Shown here piece by piece: positions 11,390 to 23,096 of a stretch of DNA of 64,000 bases. Each line of letters begins with the position of its first letter. Positions within the stretch are counted from its first letter, which is position 1. Source of the stretch: Lindgomyces ingoldianus (Eukaryota > Ascomycota > Dothideomycetes > Pleosporales > Lindgomycetaceae); contig NW_022985162.1 in the NCBI RefSeq assembly GCF_010093535.1, positions 3,249,306-3,313,305 on the forward strand. Reading direction: 5' to 3'. Both the position numbers and the translations under genes were made by a program. The notes beneath the pieces are model-generated. The model ran no database searches. It was not told where the DNA came from and worked only from the letters and a program-made list of their open reading frames with translations.

Positions 11390-12950
11390 TAAAAAATTTT
11401 TATCTTTTTTTTTTATTTAAAATGTTATAGTAGACTATAGTAATTTTTTTTATAACTTTATAAGTGTTATAGTTATTGTTAAGAATTACTTTATAAAGTC
11501 TTATTTTATAAAAGTTATAGTTATAAAAATTTTTATACTTTTAGTAATTTCTTTACTTAAACCTTTATTTAAGTTCTTGTAGCAGGATTCCTAGTCTAGT
11601 CTATTTAAAAAGGTTTTTTTTTTCTTTTTTTTACATTTTTAACGTAGTTAGCTACTTGCATTAGGTGTTGCTATCTTTTTAAAACTATAGCTTATTTAAT
11701 AGCCCTAGAGATACTGTCTCTATTCTAGACCTTAACCTTTTAATAGTTTATTAGATAATTAGAGAATTTATAGTTATCTCTACATCTCTAGCAAAGTTAT
11801 TTGCTAAGCCTGTTATATATTTTTTTATGTGTTAAGCCTTTATTAACATATATAGCTTTTATAGTTAACTTACTATTTTTATTCTCTAGTTGTTTAGAGT
11901 CTAGGCATTTTTAATAAAAGTAGCCTACTTTTTTATAGTTAAGGCATGCCTTCTTTTTAAGCTATTTCTTTTATTCTTCATTTAAAGGTAGCCTTACACT
12001 TCTAGGGGAACTGCTCTTTTTCTTAGAAAAGCTACACATGTGTTTAGCGTAACTAAGGTCTATAAGTTTACTATTAGTCTATAAAGTTTCTTTTTTCTTT
12101 TAAACCTAGTTAGGTTTTAAAGTTATCTAGCCTTTTTTTTTTACTATATTACTTAGTGTGTTTTTTATTATAAGTAAGTGCTTTTTTAACATAATTCTTA
12201 AAGCTCTTAAGCTTTTTTATGTAAGTAAATTTATTTTTAATTATGTCTAAAAGCTTTTTATAAAATATTTATTTTATAGCTTTTTTATTAGTCTATCTGC
12301 AGATAGCTAGCAGCTCTCTAAAGCAGGCTGCATATTGTTAGACAGAGCTGTTGCTCTATTAGAGAGTGTTTATTCTATTAACTACTTATTTTTCTTTATT
12401 AACTAGCTTATAGATTATAGTTAGAGCTGCTTTAAATAAGTTAAAGTTACTAAAGACCTTTTATATTTTAAGTAGTAAGGGTTTACTATTTGCTTTATAG
12501 TTTATTTAGTTATTAGTGTAAAGTTAAAACTAAATAGTAAGTAATCTTTTTAAGTGTAGGCTTATTTATAAAATTATTTCTTTGTTTATTTTAAAGGCAC
12601 TTTTATTATATTACATGTAAAAATAGCACTTAGTAAAGAAAGGTTTTAGGTCTTTAGCAGAGCTATTAAATGCCTTAGGGGGGGCTAGGCGTAAGGTCTT
12701 TTTAGACTTAATACTAGTTTTTTCTTAAGTAATGTTTCTAAAGTTAGCTACTTCTAGCTAAAAGGCTTGTAGCTAATAAATATTTAAAAGTCCTTATTAC
12801 ACTTATAGCTAGAGGTGTTGCTTAAGCTGTTTAAGCTTATTTTAAAGATAAAGTATCTGCTAATTCTATGCTTTTTTAGTTACTATAAAGGTCTAGCTAG
12901 TGCTAGCAGCTAAAGCACCTATTATGCTAATGTCTAAAGTAGTAGTAATT
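11390..12950 (-). pseudogene. Gag region of element A with zinc knuckle
   Basis: Minus strand. A CCHC knuckle (C-x2-C-x4-H-x4-C) spans 11946 to 11905. It reads C-L-N-Y-K-K-V-G-Y-F-Y-stop-K-C, so the second Cys and the His are both changed to Tyr and one codon is now a stop, all by transitions. Spacing is exact. The rest of Gag upstream (toward 12950) has no stop-free stretch. This fixes both the orientation and the Gag position of A. Confidence 0.7.
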
Positions 12951-12952
12951 AC

Positions 12953-13548
12953 TGTTATAATCTTTACTTTAATAAAATAGTATTTTTAGGAGTACAACAG
13001 CCTATGTAATGTTAGCAGTAAAAGGGGATAGAACTTAGCTAGATTAGGTGTACAGTTTATTAAGTAAAGTGTAGAGTTAGCAGGATAAAGAAGGTAAGTT
13101 GTGGTTTAACCTAGCAGCTGTATAGGAAGCTAGCAAACCTAATCTGTAAGAATAGGAATAGAGGTATATATAGTGCAAGATATATAAGGCAGCAATGTCT
13201 TTTTTATAAAAGTTTTAATGCCTTTTAGTCTATTAAGTAGGTAAAGACTAAACAGTAATTATAACCTTCTAACTATAGTTGTGATTAAGACTATATACAT
13301 GGGTTTACATGCTCTGCATGCTTGCATGCTTGCATGCTATCTAACCTGCATAGCCTGCAAGCCTGCAAGCCTGCATAGCTTATTAGATAATGCACTCCGC
13401 CAGGCTTTTGTCTAAAAGCTAGAGCCATTCCTTATCTGTCCTGTCACGTGATTCGCTCAGCGCGGGGCTAAGCGTCTTCCATCTGACGTCGTTCAGGCTG
13501 TGTGGGACAGCCAGTTGGGTCATTACGGTCTGACTGTTGGCCGTAACA
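12953..13548 (-). repeat. LTR of A (5' LTR on minus strand)
   Basis: 596 bp, pairs with 5770-6364. From about 13390 to its outer end it is nearly free of RIP changes (CACGTG, GCGCGGGGC, GACGTCG), while its inner part is as AT-rich as the other copy. Confidence 0.9.
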
Positions 13549-13553
13549 GGCAT

Positions 13554-15300
13554 GTATACAACACTCTTAGAGAGAAGCAGCATACGCCTAGCTCTAGTTA
13601 ATCTAGAGCACCTCTAGATAAACTTTTTTAAAGCATTTATTGCTTATAATAATAGAGCGCTTAAAACACTTTACATAGTGTTTTTTATAGCTACCTTTTT
13701 TAAGCAGCCTTAACTAAGAGCTTATAAGCTTCTAAAGGAACCCTTAAAATAAAAAGATTTATATAAACACTTATATAAAAATCTTTTTAAGATTATAGCA
13801 TAAAAAAAATAGCTACCTTACTTAAAAAAAGCACTTAGAAAGAGATTATGTAAACTAAAGTAATGTCTAAGCTACTTCTACTAAAGTAAGTCTTTATATA
13901 TAAATTTAACTAAGATAAGTATTTTGCTAAATGCAAAGCTTACATATATATATATAGTAATCTCTAAAGTAAAGACTTGCTTTAGTTAACCTATGCTACT
14001 ACTTTTATAGCTAGATCTTTCTAAATAGTAATAGTAATAGCAGCTTAATTTAACCTAGAGATTAAGTAATATAATATTATAAGTGTATTTCTAAACATAT
14101 ACTATAAAGGTAAGCTAGAAGTAACATGTAAGCTTCTAGAAAGCTTTATAAAGCCTAGCATGTGTGTTAAGCTTCTCTAAGCCCTATATAGACTGCGTAA
14201 CTTACTAATTTTATAGTACTAAGAGCTTTTATAAGCTTTTTAAAAGCTTAAGCTTAGCTTATCTAAAAAGAAGCTATACTTATTTTTTAACTATAATTAT
14301 TATATTTTACTTTTTTTTTATATAGACAACATACTTTATATTTATTACTATAATAATAAGTTAAAAGCTTACTAATTAATTAGTGTAATTAAAAAAATGT
14401 ATAAGCTAGAAAATTAAAAGCTGTGTAAATAGTTTTTAAAAATTAAAATAATTAAAAATAAAAAGGCTAGAATAATTTAGCTAGTACATAACACATATAT
14501 TAAGAAAGTAGTAAAAAAGTTTAACCTTATAAAAAGCACGCTCTTTTTAGAGACTTCTTTACTATTAGAAGAGCTTATAAGCAACTAAGAATTAGTAATA
14601 AAGTATAAAATTAAGAAATACTAAAAGCGTGTAGAATTAACACTATACACTATAATTATAGTGCGCTCTAATGTAGCGTTTGTAGCATTCTAGCTCTTCT
14701 ACTACCTAATAAACCTAGAAAAGCAGCACTTCTAGGCAGTAAACTAGGCAATTATATACCTATACTGCATAAGGTATATAGGCATATAGTATAAAGCACT
14801 AGAAGGCGTGTAACTTATTATATGTAAAGATGTATCTTTTGCTAATTATGTAAAGACTAAATAATTATCTTATAGATACATTATTTTACTTTTTAAAAAA
14901 CTAATTCTATAAAAAGCAGCTCTCTAGCTAATAGTAACTATGTTTATAATAAAAGCTAAGCTACTTACTTTAGCGCATATTATAAAGGAATTACTAGCTC
15001 TAAAACACTTTTTTAAAGAGCTTACCTTAGAGCTAGGCACACTGTGGCAGATCTACTGTAACAACTAGCAGATAATTAGGTTAGTAGTAGAGAAGAACGC
15101 CTAGATAACTACCTGCCTGCGCTACATTAATATTTAAAACATGTAGCTGCGCTAGAAGCACATAAAGAGATTTTTTAAAGTGCGCTATATTAAAACAAGT
15201 AACATGCTAGTAAATAGACTTATAAAGCACCTACTAAAGTAGTAATTTAAGCACTTTAAGTAGCTTTTTAACTTTAAAGACACATAAATAAGCTTTTAAA
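13554..15300 (+). pseudogene. Copia element X, RT and RNase H
   Basis: Continuation of X after element A. The RT catalytic box reads Y-I-D-N at 14319-14330, in the context FYIDNILYIYYY. The Copia consensus is YVDD, and the second Asp is now Asn. From about 14680 to 15290 the classic Copia RNase H can be followed through stops: the AVN-AIIYLY block, then LSYRYIILLF, then KAAL and a TM-piece corresponding to the usual 'STTEAEL.AL', then LALKHFFKEL, and near the end SNMLVNRLIKHL (usual DMPADxLTK). Non-functional. Confidence 0.85.
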
Positions 15301-15950
15301 AAAAAAGTGTTAATTATTAATAGTAAGGACATTTTTACACTGCCTAGAAACAAGAGTTCTATCTACTAGTAAGGACACTCCCCTATGCTATAAAGTTTAA
15401 GTAGGGATTTAGTACATAAAATGCGCAGAAACATAGAACGCTTAAACTATAAGGAGATTAACAAGCTTACCTAAGAGCTTCTTAGCGCGCTAGCCACGCG
15501 CTAGGAGCCTAGAGGACACGTTACCCTGCTCCTCCTCCCCCTCCTTCTCCTCTACCTTCTCTTCCTCTTTCTCTTCCTTTTCCTCCTCCTCCTCCTTCTC
15601 CTCTCTCTTCTCCTCCTCTACTACATCCTTTTTAAGCAGAGCTTAAAGAACTAGCTAAAGCTAGAACGCAGCCTATAGCCTATTAGTCTAATCTAGAGTA
15701 TAACACACAATCTCTGCAGAGAAGCTTACCTGCTTATCCTCTGCAACAAGCGCTGCAACAAGGCGCTGCGCATACACAACAGCAACAAAGGGACTATAAA
15801 TAAGTTAAAAGCTAGATTACCCTACACACTGCTATAGGGCTTACAGGGGTAGGCAGCTGTGCCTAGAGGAACAGCGCTAGCAGTGTAAACTGCTAGTGGC
15901 GGAATTATAGCACTTTTTACTAGAGCGCCCTACAAGCGCACTCTTTATGC
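15301..15950. other. End of X and pyrimidine-rich tract
   Basis: No gene seen. It starts downstream of the X RNase H, where a TGTTAATT at 15309 could be the start of the X LTR (unproven: the partner LTR is outside the window). A strongly pyrimidine-rich tract of CCT/CTT units occupies about 15531-15621, and composition becomes less AT-rich to the right. Confidence 0.5.
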
Positions 15951-16130
15951 AGCCTAGATAGGACTGCGCGCGGAGCGCACTAGGGGGAGGCTAGCAGGGA
16001 GTTAAGGCCGGGCCGGGGAGCGGGCGCCGGCGGGGGGTGGCGGGCGCAGCGCGGCGGGGGGTAGTGGGCGCAGGCTTGCGGGCAACGCAGCCCCGCAGAG
16101 CGGCAGCACGCAAGCGGGCAGCTGTTTTAG
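15950..16130. other. GC-rich island
   Basis: About 180 bp of very GC-rich, purine-asymmetric sequence (runs such as GGCGGGGGGTGGCGGGCG) inside AT-rich DNA. An open frame starts at 16037 but reads as Ala/Arg low complexity, so I do not call a gene. It may be an unmutated LTR part or a structural block. Confidence 0.7.
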
Positions 16131-16409
16131 CTTTATTAAGCTACAGATGCATGTTAGCAGAGATTGCAGACAGGTTTAAAGTTGTCCTTAGAGCTTTTAA
16201 AAGTATAAACTTACACGCAGCATGTTATTAGGACTTATAAAAGAGAAGCTTAAGGAGCAGTAGAATTTATTTACCTCTGTTGCAGCAATTATAGCACGCA
16301 CGTGACCTACGCTGCCTAGGGAAACAAGCATCACACTGCCTAGGGCAACAAGCATAAACACAGGGTAAACGCGCAGCGCTGCTCTAACAAGCTAAGTTAA
16401 CGCTTAACG

Positions 16410-16436
16410 CAGGTGAGCTGCGCAGCAGCTCACCTG
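16410..16436. repeat. Perfect 12-bp palindrome
   Basis: Arms CAGGTGAGCTGC and GCAGCTCACCTG with a 3-base centre. Directly followed by a G-run (16435-16441). It could form a hairpin; its role is unknown. Confidence 0.85.
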
Positions 16437-16467
16437 GGGGGTGTGTCGCGTATACTGAGAGCCTTGG

Positions 16468-16528
16468 CTGGGGCTCAGAGCCTGGGACTGGGGCTTGGAG
16501 CCTGGGACTGGGGGCTCAGAGCCTGGGA
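16468..16528. repeat. 20-bp minisatellite, three units
   Basis: Three tandem units of CTGGGGCTCAGAGCCTGGGA type (16468-16487, 16488-16507, 16508-16528). The second has CTTGG in place of CTCAG and the third has one extra G. The sequence is little affected by RIP. Confidence 0.9.
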
Positions 16529-16659
16529 CGCAGCTCGGGATCTGGAGATATTATGTTCTGAAGCTTAGTGTATATACGGAGAGCCTTCAGCTCTCTTAGA
16601 TAGCAGAGTTACTTTATCCGATCTTCTGAACAGCTACTGCCAGGCTATTTTATCCTCTA

Positions 16660-17246
16660 CAATTAATATTACACTTAATTTCTAAATTTCTTTAAACTAA
16701 ATCTTATTTATTATAATTACTAGACACTTTATATAAAGCTTAGATAATACTATTACTAAACATCTTTTTACTTTATAACTAGTCTTATGCTATTTTAGTA
16801 AAAAATAGTTCTCTATACTTTATATAGTACTTAAAGAGTATAAAATTACTAGAAATCTAAGAGTAGTTATTAGAGATAGTGCTACTACTAATAATACTTT
16901 TTACTATATAATTAGTAAGTAGTATTTTAATAAACTTAATCTATATTAGAATTTTAAAAATAACAAAGTTTACTATTTTAGTTATATTATTAATTTTATT
17001 ATATAAGCATTTTTATTTTTAAGTTTATGTAAAAGTTATTTTAAAAATTTTAAAGCTATAAACCTTGAAAAGGCAATTAAATTACTCTCTAATCTTATAT
17101 AATAAGATATAATTAGAGCTATTAGTCTTTTTAGTAAACTTTATAACATTATAGTTTTTATTTATAGTTTAAGGCTTTATATAAATAAGTTTATCTTACA
17201 AGCTAGACAGATAATACCCTTAGATAATTATATAAGATAAAATAGC
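16660..17246. other. AT-rich degraded sequence, host of transposon I
   Basis: About 590 bp, extremely AT-rich, stops in all frames. I recognise no domain. It forms one side of the host DNA into which Fot1-like element I inserted at TA 17247-17248. Confidence 0.5.
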
Positions 17247-17248
17247 TA

Positions 17249-17300
17249 ACGTACCTAACGGGTTAGCCGGCCACTTTTGCCAAGCCCCCACCAAAACCAC
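17249..17300. repeat. Left terminal inverted repeat of I
   Basis: ACGTACCTAAC followed by GGTTAGCCGGCC, then directly ACTTTTGCCAAGCC. The right end (about 20897-20958) has an extra 15-bp block with a second GGCCGGC motif, so the ends match apart from this difference. Confidence 0.85.
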
Positions 17301-18361
17301 CCTATTCTGGCGCAAAACAGCCCACTTTAGCCCTGTATAAAGTAATACAACATAAGACATTATTTAGAGTCTACTTCTGCTACTTTCTTACATGTATGTA
17401 AGTTATGCCTACTCTAATTGCACTGCTTACATTGCCTTTAACTTAGCTTACTTCCTTTAGCGTGCACCTGCGTCTTTAGCTTCTTCCTATTACTACACGC
17501 TCTAAACTCCTTTAGAGCAGTTAAACAAGCCTTATTCTTAACTATTAAGGTCTTTTTTGCCTAAATTTGCTTCTTTTTATGTAATCTACATTACATAGCA
17601 GCTTTATTTACTACTTAAAGCTTTATAATCTTCTTTTACACTAACACTAGCTTATGCGTAATAATTACTGCCCCCTTTAAAACCTTTTTAAAACCCTTTA
17701 CTATAGACATTAGTAAGCTATTTATATACCTTTAAATTTTTACCTTTATAAGCATTAATTATAACTTAAATTTAAGAGTATTAGTTAGGGTTTACAACTG
17801 CTAGGGCTTATTATTAATAAGTAGTAGTAGTAATAGAGTACACAACTAGATATTAAAGGCTATTTTAACCTATTCTAGGTTAAATAGGACTAAACTAGCG
17901 CCTTAAAACCCTTCTTAAATATTACTAAAAGTAATTACTACATTATAGGCGTGTATAAAGCAAAGTAAGAACTTAAGTTTTATAATATAAGTAATCTAGT
18001 TATGTATAAGCTCTTTAGCTTAGCGCTTATACACTTTTTTTAAAGAGGCAAAACAACTTACATTAAAAGGCTATAAAAAGTATAATAAGTGTAGAGGCAT
18101 ATAAATAGTAATAATCTTATTTTTTGTATAGTACTACTAGAAATTAAGTAAGTTATAGCTTTTATAGCTATTAATAATAAAAAGCTAATAAGCGCTTATA
18201 ACTTTTTTTTATATACTTATTAAAGTGCTTTAACTACTGCAGCCTAAGCTTATTTATTGTCTAGCTGTTCTTAGAGACTATAATAACCTAGTTTTAAGGC
18301 AGATTCTTCTTTTTATACTAGGCAAAAAGGTAATAGTAGCCCTTAAAGATAATAAAAAGTA

Positions 18362-20223
18362 ACGTACTTTACAGGCGAGTTGCTCACACACCTAAGTTGC
18401 TCACTTTTACCAAGACCCCACCCTAACAAACTCTATTATAGCCTATAACAACCCGCTCTAGCACTATATAGTACAGTACAGCCTAGAATATTATTTAGAT
18501 ACTACTTCTACATTTTACTTATATATTTGCGCGTTATGCCTAGTCTAATTGCACTATCTGCAGCACCTTTAGGATAGCTTACCTACTTTAGCTTACACCT
18601 ACTTCTTTACCTTTTTTCTATTACTACGCGCTTTAAACTTTTTTAGAGCTGTTAAGCATAGGCTTTTTTAAACAATTAAGGTCCTTTCTGCTTTAATCTA
18701 CTTTCTTTTATATAATTTATATTACATAGCAGCCTTATTAGCTGCTTAAAGCTTAGTAATTTCTTATTATACTAACACTAGCTTATGCGTAATTATTACT
18801 GCCCTTTTTAAAACCTTTTTAAACACTTTAACTATAAAAGTTAGTAAACTATTTATATGCTTCTAAATTTTAATTTTTATAAGTATTAATTATAACTTAA
18901 GTTTTAAAGTATTACTTAAGGTTTATAACTGCTAAGGCTTATTATATATAAGTAGTAGTAGTAATAGAGTGCGTAACTTTGCATTAAAGCCTATTATAAC
19001 TTATTATAGGTTAAAAGAAACTAATCTAGCGCTTTAAAACTTTTTTTAAATATTACTAAAAGTAATTATAGTATTATAAGCTACTTTAAAGCATAGTAAG
19101 AACTTTATTTTTATAATATAAGTAATTTAGTTATGTATAAGGTTTTTAGCTTAGCGCTTATATGCCTTTTTTAAAAAAGTAAAATAACCTACATTAAGTA
19201 ACTATAAAAAGTGTAATAAGTAAAAAGGTATATAAATAGTAATAATTTTATTATCTTTATAGTATTACTAAAAATAAAGTAAGTTATAGCTTTTATAGCT
19301 ATTAATAACTAGCAGATAGTAGCTACTAATAGTACACTTCTTTATATGCATGTTAAAGTGCTTTAACTAGTCTAGACTAAGCTAATTAGTAGTCTAGCTA
19401 CGCTTAAAAATTATGATAACTTAATTTTAAAGCAAATTTTTTTATACTAGTTTAAAAAGTAGTTGCTACTTTAAAAAATAATAAAAAGTAAAATAGCCTA
19501 CTTTTTAGCATTAATGCTCTAGATAGCTGTTGTTTACTTCTAGTTACCTAGCTAGACTACTTTTAGCTATTCTTATCCCTCTAAACTTATAACAACTACT
19601 CTAGTAAATATCTAGCTTATTATAAACCTTATTTTGTTAAAGTTGTACATGCTCTTATTCTAAATACTATACTTAGCTTTAATATTCTTTATAAAGTTAA
19701 ACTAGCTTTAAATTACTATAAGATTTTTATAAAAAGCTTTTTTATAGTTATACTTACACTTAAACTTTACTTTAAGCTTTAAGTAATACTTAATAAATAT
19801 ATTAAGCTAGTTTATACTAATATAGCCTATATTATGCTTAGCAGGTAAAGAATTAGCTATATTAGCTACAGCTGCTAGCTAGAGGGGAAATCCTTATGCA
19901 TTTAGCTTAAGTATGTGCTAAATAATTACTTACTTCTTATTATTATTTAGCTTTTATAAGTTAGCTATATAATTAGCTTAGAAAAGTTATCTAGTATGTT
20001 AGTTACTTATTATTTTTTAAAAGACCCTATAAATAGCTGCAGCGTGTTGCTTAAAAAGTATTACATTTTATTTAAAAGCCTAGAGTGTAAGCTGCATCTA
20101 ACATTCTTTTAACATATCTAAGTAGTGTTGTTAGAAATGCATTAGTGTAAAAAAAGTAGTGTAGTAGGGTCTTAGCAAAAGTAAGCAACTTAGGTGTGTA
20201 AGCAACTTGCCTATAAAGTACAT
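18362..20223 (-). mobile_element. Fot1/pogo-like DNA transposon H2, complete, nested in I
   Basis: 1862 bp between TA duplications (18360-18361 and 20224-20225). The inverted ends are about 60 bp. The left begins ACGTACTTTACAGG, and the right is its complement with G-to-A changes. Each end carries two copies of GTTGCTYAC. The body is homologous to I along its length. The minus-strand DDE block is visible around 19225-19165 (THYSYLM*VILLFKK, usual THxLQPLDVGxFxPLKK). Insertion into a body position of I that still reads AAAAAG-TA-AAATAGC in H2 itself gives a clean empty-site comparison. Confidence 0.88.
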
Positions 20224-20960
20224 TAAAATAGCTTACTTTATTATGTTAATGCTCTAAATAACTATTATCTACTTTTTATTACTTTACTATATTACCTTTA
20301 GCTGTTCTTATCTTTTTAAAGCTATAACAACTGCTCTAGTTAATATCTAGCTTATTATAAAGCCTAACTTGTTAAAGTTATACATGTCTTTATTCTAAAT
20401 ACTATACTTAGCTTTTATGTTAGCTACTAGGCAAAACTAGCTCTAGATAACCTCTAGATTCTTATAAAGCGCTTTCTTATAGTTATACTTATAATTAAAC
20501 TTTATTATAAACTTAAGGCAGTGTTTAACTTACACACTAGGCTAGTTTAAGCTAACCTAGCCTAGATTACGCTCTGCGCGCAAGGAATTAGCTATATTAG
20601 CTACAGCTGCAAGCCTAGAGGGAAATCTGTGTGTAATAAGCTTAAGTATATACTTAACAACTACCTTTTTTTTAAGCTTAGTTAGATTTCTTAATTTAGG
20701 CTCGCATTTTACTTATAAAGGCTGTCTAGCGCGTTAATTACTTAGTGTTATGTAAAAAACATTATAGATAGCTGTAGCGTGTTATAAGAAAAGTTTTAAG
20801 TCTTATTTAAAAGCCTAAAAAGTAAGCTGTATCTAACATTCTTTAGAAAATTTAATCTAGTGTTGTTGTTAAGGCATTATATAAATAGGTAGAGTGTGGT
20901 AGAGGCTTGGCAAAAGTAGCCGGCCAACCTGTGTGGCCGGCTAACCTGTTAGGTACGTTA

Positions 20961-21219
20961 GTATTCTATAATTAATACTATAATTAAGCTTAAAATGCAT
21001 ATAGATGTTTATATTAAAAACTAACCTAATTTTAAACATAATAATTTAAAGATAAAAGATTAAAAAATACTTTAGATAATAAAAACATTTTTATAAAATT
21101 TTAAAAATATAATCTTTTAAAATAAAAAATATCTAAAATGCCTTAAATAGGCTCTTTCTTCTCTATAAATCTTATAGACTTACACAATAGCTTTTCTAGT
21201 AAAACATAAAATATATATA
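20961..21219. other. AT-rich degraded host sequence
   Basis: About 260 bp with (AT)n near 21205-21224. No gene or domain seen. It continues the host of I toward the solo LTR at 21225. Confidence 0.5.
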
Positions 21220-21224
21220 TATAA

Positions 21225-21451
21225 TGTTAGTTAACCTGGGTTCAATCGAACAAACGTACGCCTAAGGGGCGTACTAAGAGGTGAGCAGGTAAAGATCTTC
21301 TTGTTATTAACTACTACCCTCTTTTTTTATATAAAGAAAAAGGGTTCTTAAGTACACATAGCCCCTAACGCACAGGCTAGATAGCCAACGTTTTAGGCCA
21401 CCTAATTCAGCTGTACGCGTGTACAGACGCAGCTGTACTTACGTACAGACA
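21225..21451. mobile_element. Solo LTR (227 bp)
   Basis: Begins TGTTAGTTAACC and ends CGTACAGACA. It is flanked by TATAA on both sides (21220-21224, 21452-21456). It keeps CpG dinucleotides (CGTACGCC, GTACGCGTGTAC), so it is younger or less mutated than its surroundings. No other copy of this family is in the window. Confidence 0.75.
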
Positions 21452-21456
21452 TATAA

Positions 21457-22174
21457 TTTAATAAAGATTATATTATATAAGCTACTTAAGCACTTATAGT
21501 ATAGTAAAAATAGTAGAACTTACTTTAAAAGTATTTTTTTACTAAATTATAATAGTTTTACATTTTCATTATTATATAAACTAGGCTAATAAAGTAATAC
21601 TTGCCTTAAGATTCTTTACTAAAAACTAAAAAGTATAAAAAGCTTAGCTAAAATAATTTTAGCTTAATTTTTAATCTAAATATTAAAATTTACTATTAAC
21701 ACCACTCTAAGATAAAGTGTAAAAGTAAAAAAAATAATAAGCTACTTATTATATAATAGCATAAATTATTTTTAAAGTCTAAGATTATTTAATTAAAGCT
21801 ATAACTAAGTACACTTTTAGTAATTAAGCTTTAGTAAACAATCTAGATAAGTAGAGTATATAGAAAAACTAGTAATAAAGAGGCTTAAAAATGTGTTAAA
21901 ATAGTAGTAAAATAATATATAATAATTTTAGTAGCTTTTTTTTACTTATCTTACACTTAAGATCTACTTTATACTACTTATAAGTAATAAACTAGAACAT
22001 ATTTTTTTAAAGCACACTATATAATCTTTTAGACTTAAGCATTACTAAATGTTAATATTATTAAAGTAATTAAATCTTTAAATTACTAGTTAAGTTAAAA
22101 ATAAGTAAACTATTTAAAAAAGTAAAGATTTTTATTTTTTATTTTATTTTTTACTTATAAAAAGACTATTAATT
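21457..22174. other. AT-rich degraded sequence
   Basis: About 720 bp between the solo LTR and the TRIM. Stops in all frames; no motif recognised. Confidence 0.5.
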
Positions 22175-22179
22175 CTAAG

Positions 22180-22256
22180 TGTTGCGTTTGCTAAAAGGTT
22201 AACCTCCTAGCTAGCACAGCAGAAGGATATATATAAACAGATAGATGTATGCGACA
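22180..22256. repeat. Left 77-bp LTR of the TRIM
   Basis: Matches 22517-22593 with a few differences, nearly all C/T or G/A. Confidence 0.88.
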
Positions 22257-22516
22257 CCCCCCCTAGCTCAAGCAGTGGAATAAGAGAGGTGACACAACCT
22301 TAATACACCCTCCTAGCCTAAGTAACAGAACTTAGAGACAGATCTAGTAAAGTAGCCTCTGTAATAGACGCTCTGCCTAAATGCTTTTTACTAAGCATAG
22401 AAATTAAACACACAGTGTTTAGAGATAATGCGATTCTATGTGGAGCAAAGAGAGCAGGGGTGTGAAAATTTTTGTGCGCTAACTATCTACACTACGCTGT
22501 AAACTAGGCTTATAAC

Positions 22517-22593
22517 TGTTGCGTTTGCTAAAAGGTTAACCTTCTAGCTAGCATAGCAGAAGAATATATATAGACAGATAGCTGTATGTGACA
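22517..22593. repeat. Right 77-bp LTR of the TRIM
   Basis: Partner of 22180-22256; followed by the CTAAG duplication. Confidence 0.88.
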
Positions 22594-22598
22594 CTAAG

Positions 22599-23094
22599 TA
22601 ATTTATTATATAACATTATAGCGCCTATTTTTAATATTACTCTTTAGCTCCTTAATCTTGTACAGGTAATCTATAATAGCTATGTTATTTACACTAGAAG
22701 ATAAAGTAGCTAGAGGACCTATACTATTATTAGGTCTTAGATAATACTAATTAGGTTAAGAGCTATTATAGTAACTGTAATAAGTAGCTTATTTTTAAAT
22801 TTAGAATTAGCATAAGTAGCTACCTACTTAAATAAAAGTAAAACACACTCTAAAAATAAACTATAGTAAAAATAGCTAGTATACTCTACTATTTAAGTTA
22901 GTTATTATATAACATGTAAAATAAAAAGTATATAGTAAAGTTTTATCTTAATAGTACTATAAGTCTAAATTAACACTATAGTAATATATAATAAGTAGTA
23001 AGTATTTAATTAAAAGGCATCAAAAGTGCTACTATAGTATTTAACATTATTATTAAGTGTAAAGAGAACCTGTTTCTGCTAGATCTAAAATTAT
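22599..23094. other. AT-rich degraded sequence
   Basis: About 500 bp between the TRIM and the fold-back element. No domain recognised. Confidence 0.5.
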
Positions 23095-23096
23095 TA

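Larger units (their letters stand above)
5770..13548 (-). mobile_element. Ty3/Gypsy retrotransposon A, complete, RIP-inactivated
   Basis: Direct repeats of 595 and 596 bp (5770-6364, 12953-13548) have TG...CA ends. The target duplication is GGTAT (5765-5769) and GGCAT (13549-13553); the single difference is a CpA-to-TpA change, as RIP would make. Read on the minus strand the order is Gag with zinc knuckle (about 12.9-11.5 kb), protease/RT (about 11.3-8.9 kb), RNase H, then integrase (about 8.3-7.3 kb). RT before integrase places it in Gypsy. It contains a later insertion at 10489-10721 and an extra ORF of opposite orientation at 6573-7130. Confidence 0.9.
17249..20958 (-). mobile_element. Fot1/pogo-like DNA transposon I, interrupted by H2
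   Basis: Flanked by TA (17247-17248, 20959-20960), with inverted ends ACGTACCTAAC. Without H2 and its TA it is about 1846 bp, the usual size of a Fot1 element. The minus-strand frame at about 18100-18020 gives a LPLxTxxT...LLM*VVLPL*KK pattern. This corresponds to the 'LPPHTSHxLQPLDVGxFxPLK' block of Fot1/pogo DDE transposases. The left inverted end lacks one of two GGCCGGC subterminal repeats present on the right. Stops throughout: not active. Confidence 0.85.
22180..22593 (-). mobile_element. 414-bp TRIM-like element
   Basis: Two 77-bp direct repeats (22180-22256 and 22517-22593) begin TGTTGCGTTT and end GACA, flanked by CTAAG on both sides (22175-22179, 22594-22598). The 260-bp interior has no ORF of note. 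Next to the left repeat is a C-run (22257-22263) that reads as a polypurine tract on the minus strand, which suggests minus orientation. This is the plan of a terminal-repeat retrotransposon in miniature; it would need proteins from another element. Confidence 0.88.

Noticed and set aside
16037..16231. 64-codon open frame in the GC island
   Set aside because: Ala/Arg low complexity from GC-rich sequence, followed by AT-rich sequence; no homology recognised.
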